From contig CAMDBY010000115.1 in the NCBI GenBank assembly GCA_945889575.1, positions 1 to 5,823 on the forward strand: a DNA stretch of 5,823 bases. Direction: 5' to 3'. The stretch is from Bifidobacterium breve (lineage in GTDB: Bacteria; Actinomycetota; Acidimicrobiia; Acidimicrobiales; Ilumatobacteraceae). The translations under genes and the position numbers were made by a program. This document shows, piece after piece, positions 5,316 to 5,823 of the stretch. The notes beneath the pieces were generated by a model, which ran no database searches, was not told the origin of the DNA, and was given only the letters and a program-made list of their open reading frames with translations. How positions within the stretch are numbered: position 1 is the stretch's first letter; the number at the start of each line of letters is the position of its first letter.

Positions 5316-5823
5316 TCACTTCTTCACGGTCAACGTGTTTGTGCGCATAACTGTCTTGCCCCTTTTCGGCAGCAAAATGACCACAATTGTGCACTTTCCC
5401 GTGCGAATCCCCTTCAGCGCACTGCCAACAAATGCACAATACTGCTTGCCCTTCGTAATGCTGATGCGCATCGTGCCCACTGACCGCTTCGGGATGCTCA
5501 TCGATACAGATGCCGCCAGTTTCGCAGCGCTCACCTTCGATCCCCGCCGCATCGCCATCGGCTGAATCAGTGGCACTGCTTTCGGCGCCGCCATCGCCGA
5601 CGCAACCATCACCGGTGCAACCGTTGTTGTGGTCGATGTTGTAGTCGTTGGTTCGACAGTGGTCGATGGCACAACCGTCGTAGGTGCAGCCGTTGTGGTG
5701 GTCGACGTTGTAGTCGTTGGTTCGACAGTGGTCGATGGCACAACCGTCGTAGGAGCAACCGTCGTAGGAGCAACCGTCGTAGGAGCAACCGTTGTAGGAG
5801 CAACCGTCGTAGGAGCAACCGTC
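5316..5823 (-). CDS. Secreted or surface protein with Thr/Pro/Val repeats, C-terminal part (5' end beyond the window)
   Basis: The frame is open from the right edge to TGA at 5316, giving 168 codons; GTG 5741 inside it is not a credible start because the same repeat continues upstream in frame. The visible N-terminal half is low complexity: (APTTV) repeated at least five times, then two 23-residue units of the type TVVPSTTVEPTTTTST, an extended and probably glycosylatable linker. The C-terminal ~95 residues form a distinct basic domain: VSAAKLAASVSMSIPKRSVGTMRISI, then KQYCAFVGSALKGIRTGKCTIVVILLPKRGKT and a closing TNTLTVKK. The Cys pair in a C-x-V-x-G...L..G-C-x-V-x-V arrangement resembles beta-sandwich modules I associate with Acidimicrobiia secreted proteins; the Cys may form a disulfide. 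Export signals would lie outside the window. It reads toward tetR with a short gap and no visible terminator. Confidence 0.82.
   Translation of the reverse strand, partial: TVAPTTVAPTTVAPTTVAPTTVAPTTVVPSTTVEPTTTTSTTTTAAPTTVVPSTTVEPTTTTSTTTTVAPVMVASAMAAPKAVPLIQPMAMRRGSKVSAAKLAASVSMSIPKRSVGTMRISITKGKQYCAFVGSALKGIRTGKCTIVVILLPKRGKTVMRTNTLTVKK
5614..5751 (-). repeat. Two 69-bp in-frame tandem repeats
   Basis: Units 5614-5682 and 5683-5751 differ at only three of 69 positions (5620/5689, 5628/5697 and 5637/5706). Each encodes 23 residues of the Thr/Pro/Val linker. The near identity, including third codon positions, points to a recent duplication or ongoing gene conversion. Confidence 0.88.
5741..5823 (-). 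repeat. 15-bp tandem repeat coding for APTTV units
   Basis: CAACCGTCGTAGGAG on the plus strand repeats five full times from 5741 and a sixth copy is cut by the window edge. The only change is C to T at 5793, which is silent (ACG to ACA, Thr). Each unit adds five residues in frame. The true copy number is unknown because the array runs off the window. Confidence 0.93.

Noticed and set aside
5609..5818. Leu/Arg-rich minus-strand open frame (LLLRR repeats)
   Set aside because: A frame-shifted shadow of the Thr/Pro repeat coding sequence; a 15-bp repeat keeps other frames open as an artefact.
5741..5823. CRISPR array
   Set aside because: The 15-bp units are contiguous with no spacers and encode an in-frame APTTV protein repeat.

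Overview
The window looks like ordinary chromosome from an actinobacterium of moderate GC content. My best guess is an Acidimicrobiia/Ilumatobacter-like freshwater or marine lineage. This rests on three things: the 162-residue family I pyrophosphatase aligns end to end with the mycobacterial enzyme as I remember it; the right-hand gene encodes a secreted Thr/Pro/Val-repeat protein of a style common in that class; and Shine-Dalgarno sequences are weak, with GTG starts and apparently leaderless genes. The taxonomic call is inference.

Left part, two divergent units (1-3563). At the left edge, on the minus strand, is the first third or so of a cupin-domain gene that runs off the window. It is divergent from a tightly packed plus-strand zinc-uptake operon: a ZnuA-like lipoprotein, a ZnuC-like ATPase, a ZnuB-like permease, and a small protein resembling the DUF6941 type. 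All four genes overlap at their stop/start codons. The roughly 95 bp between the two units hold two good Zur-box-like sites and a third weaker one, spaced 19 and 21 bp apart, so zinc-dependent repression is likely. The periplasmic-side lipoprotein would bind Zn2+, the permease would move it inward and the ATPase would power the step. An 87-residue three-helix membrane protein follows and ends at a hairpin terminator shared with the convergent genes.

Right part, minus strand (3633-5823). In order of transcription, from right to left: the C-terminal portion of a repeat-rich secreted protein (its 5' end lies beyond the window), a TetR-family regulator, inorganic pyrophosphatase (ppa, whose start codon lies inside the end of the tetR gene), and a small membrane protein. 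A roughly 180 bp gap between ppa and the membrane protein gene is rich in palindromes and holds two DnaA-box-like repeats exactly 42 bp apart.

I see no rRNA, tRNA, CRISPR array, insertion sequence or phage gene. I do not see a clearly new biological system. The points most worth a second look are the phased Zur-like array, the unexplained fourth gene of the zinc operon, the tetR-ppa overlap and the palindromic gap at 3942-4119.
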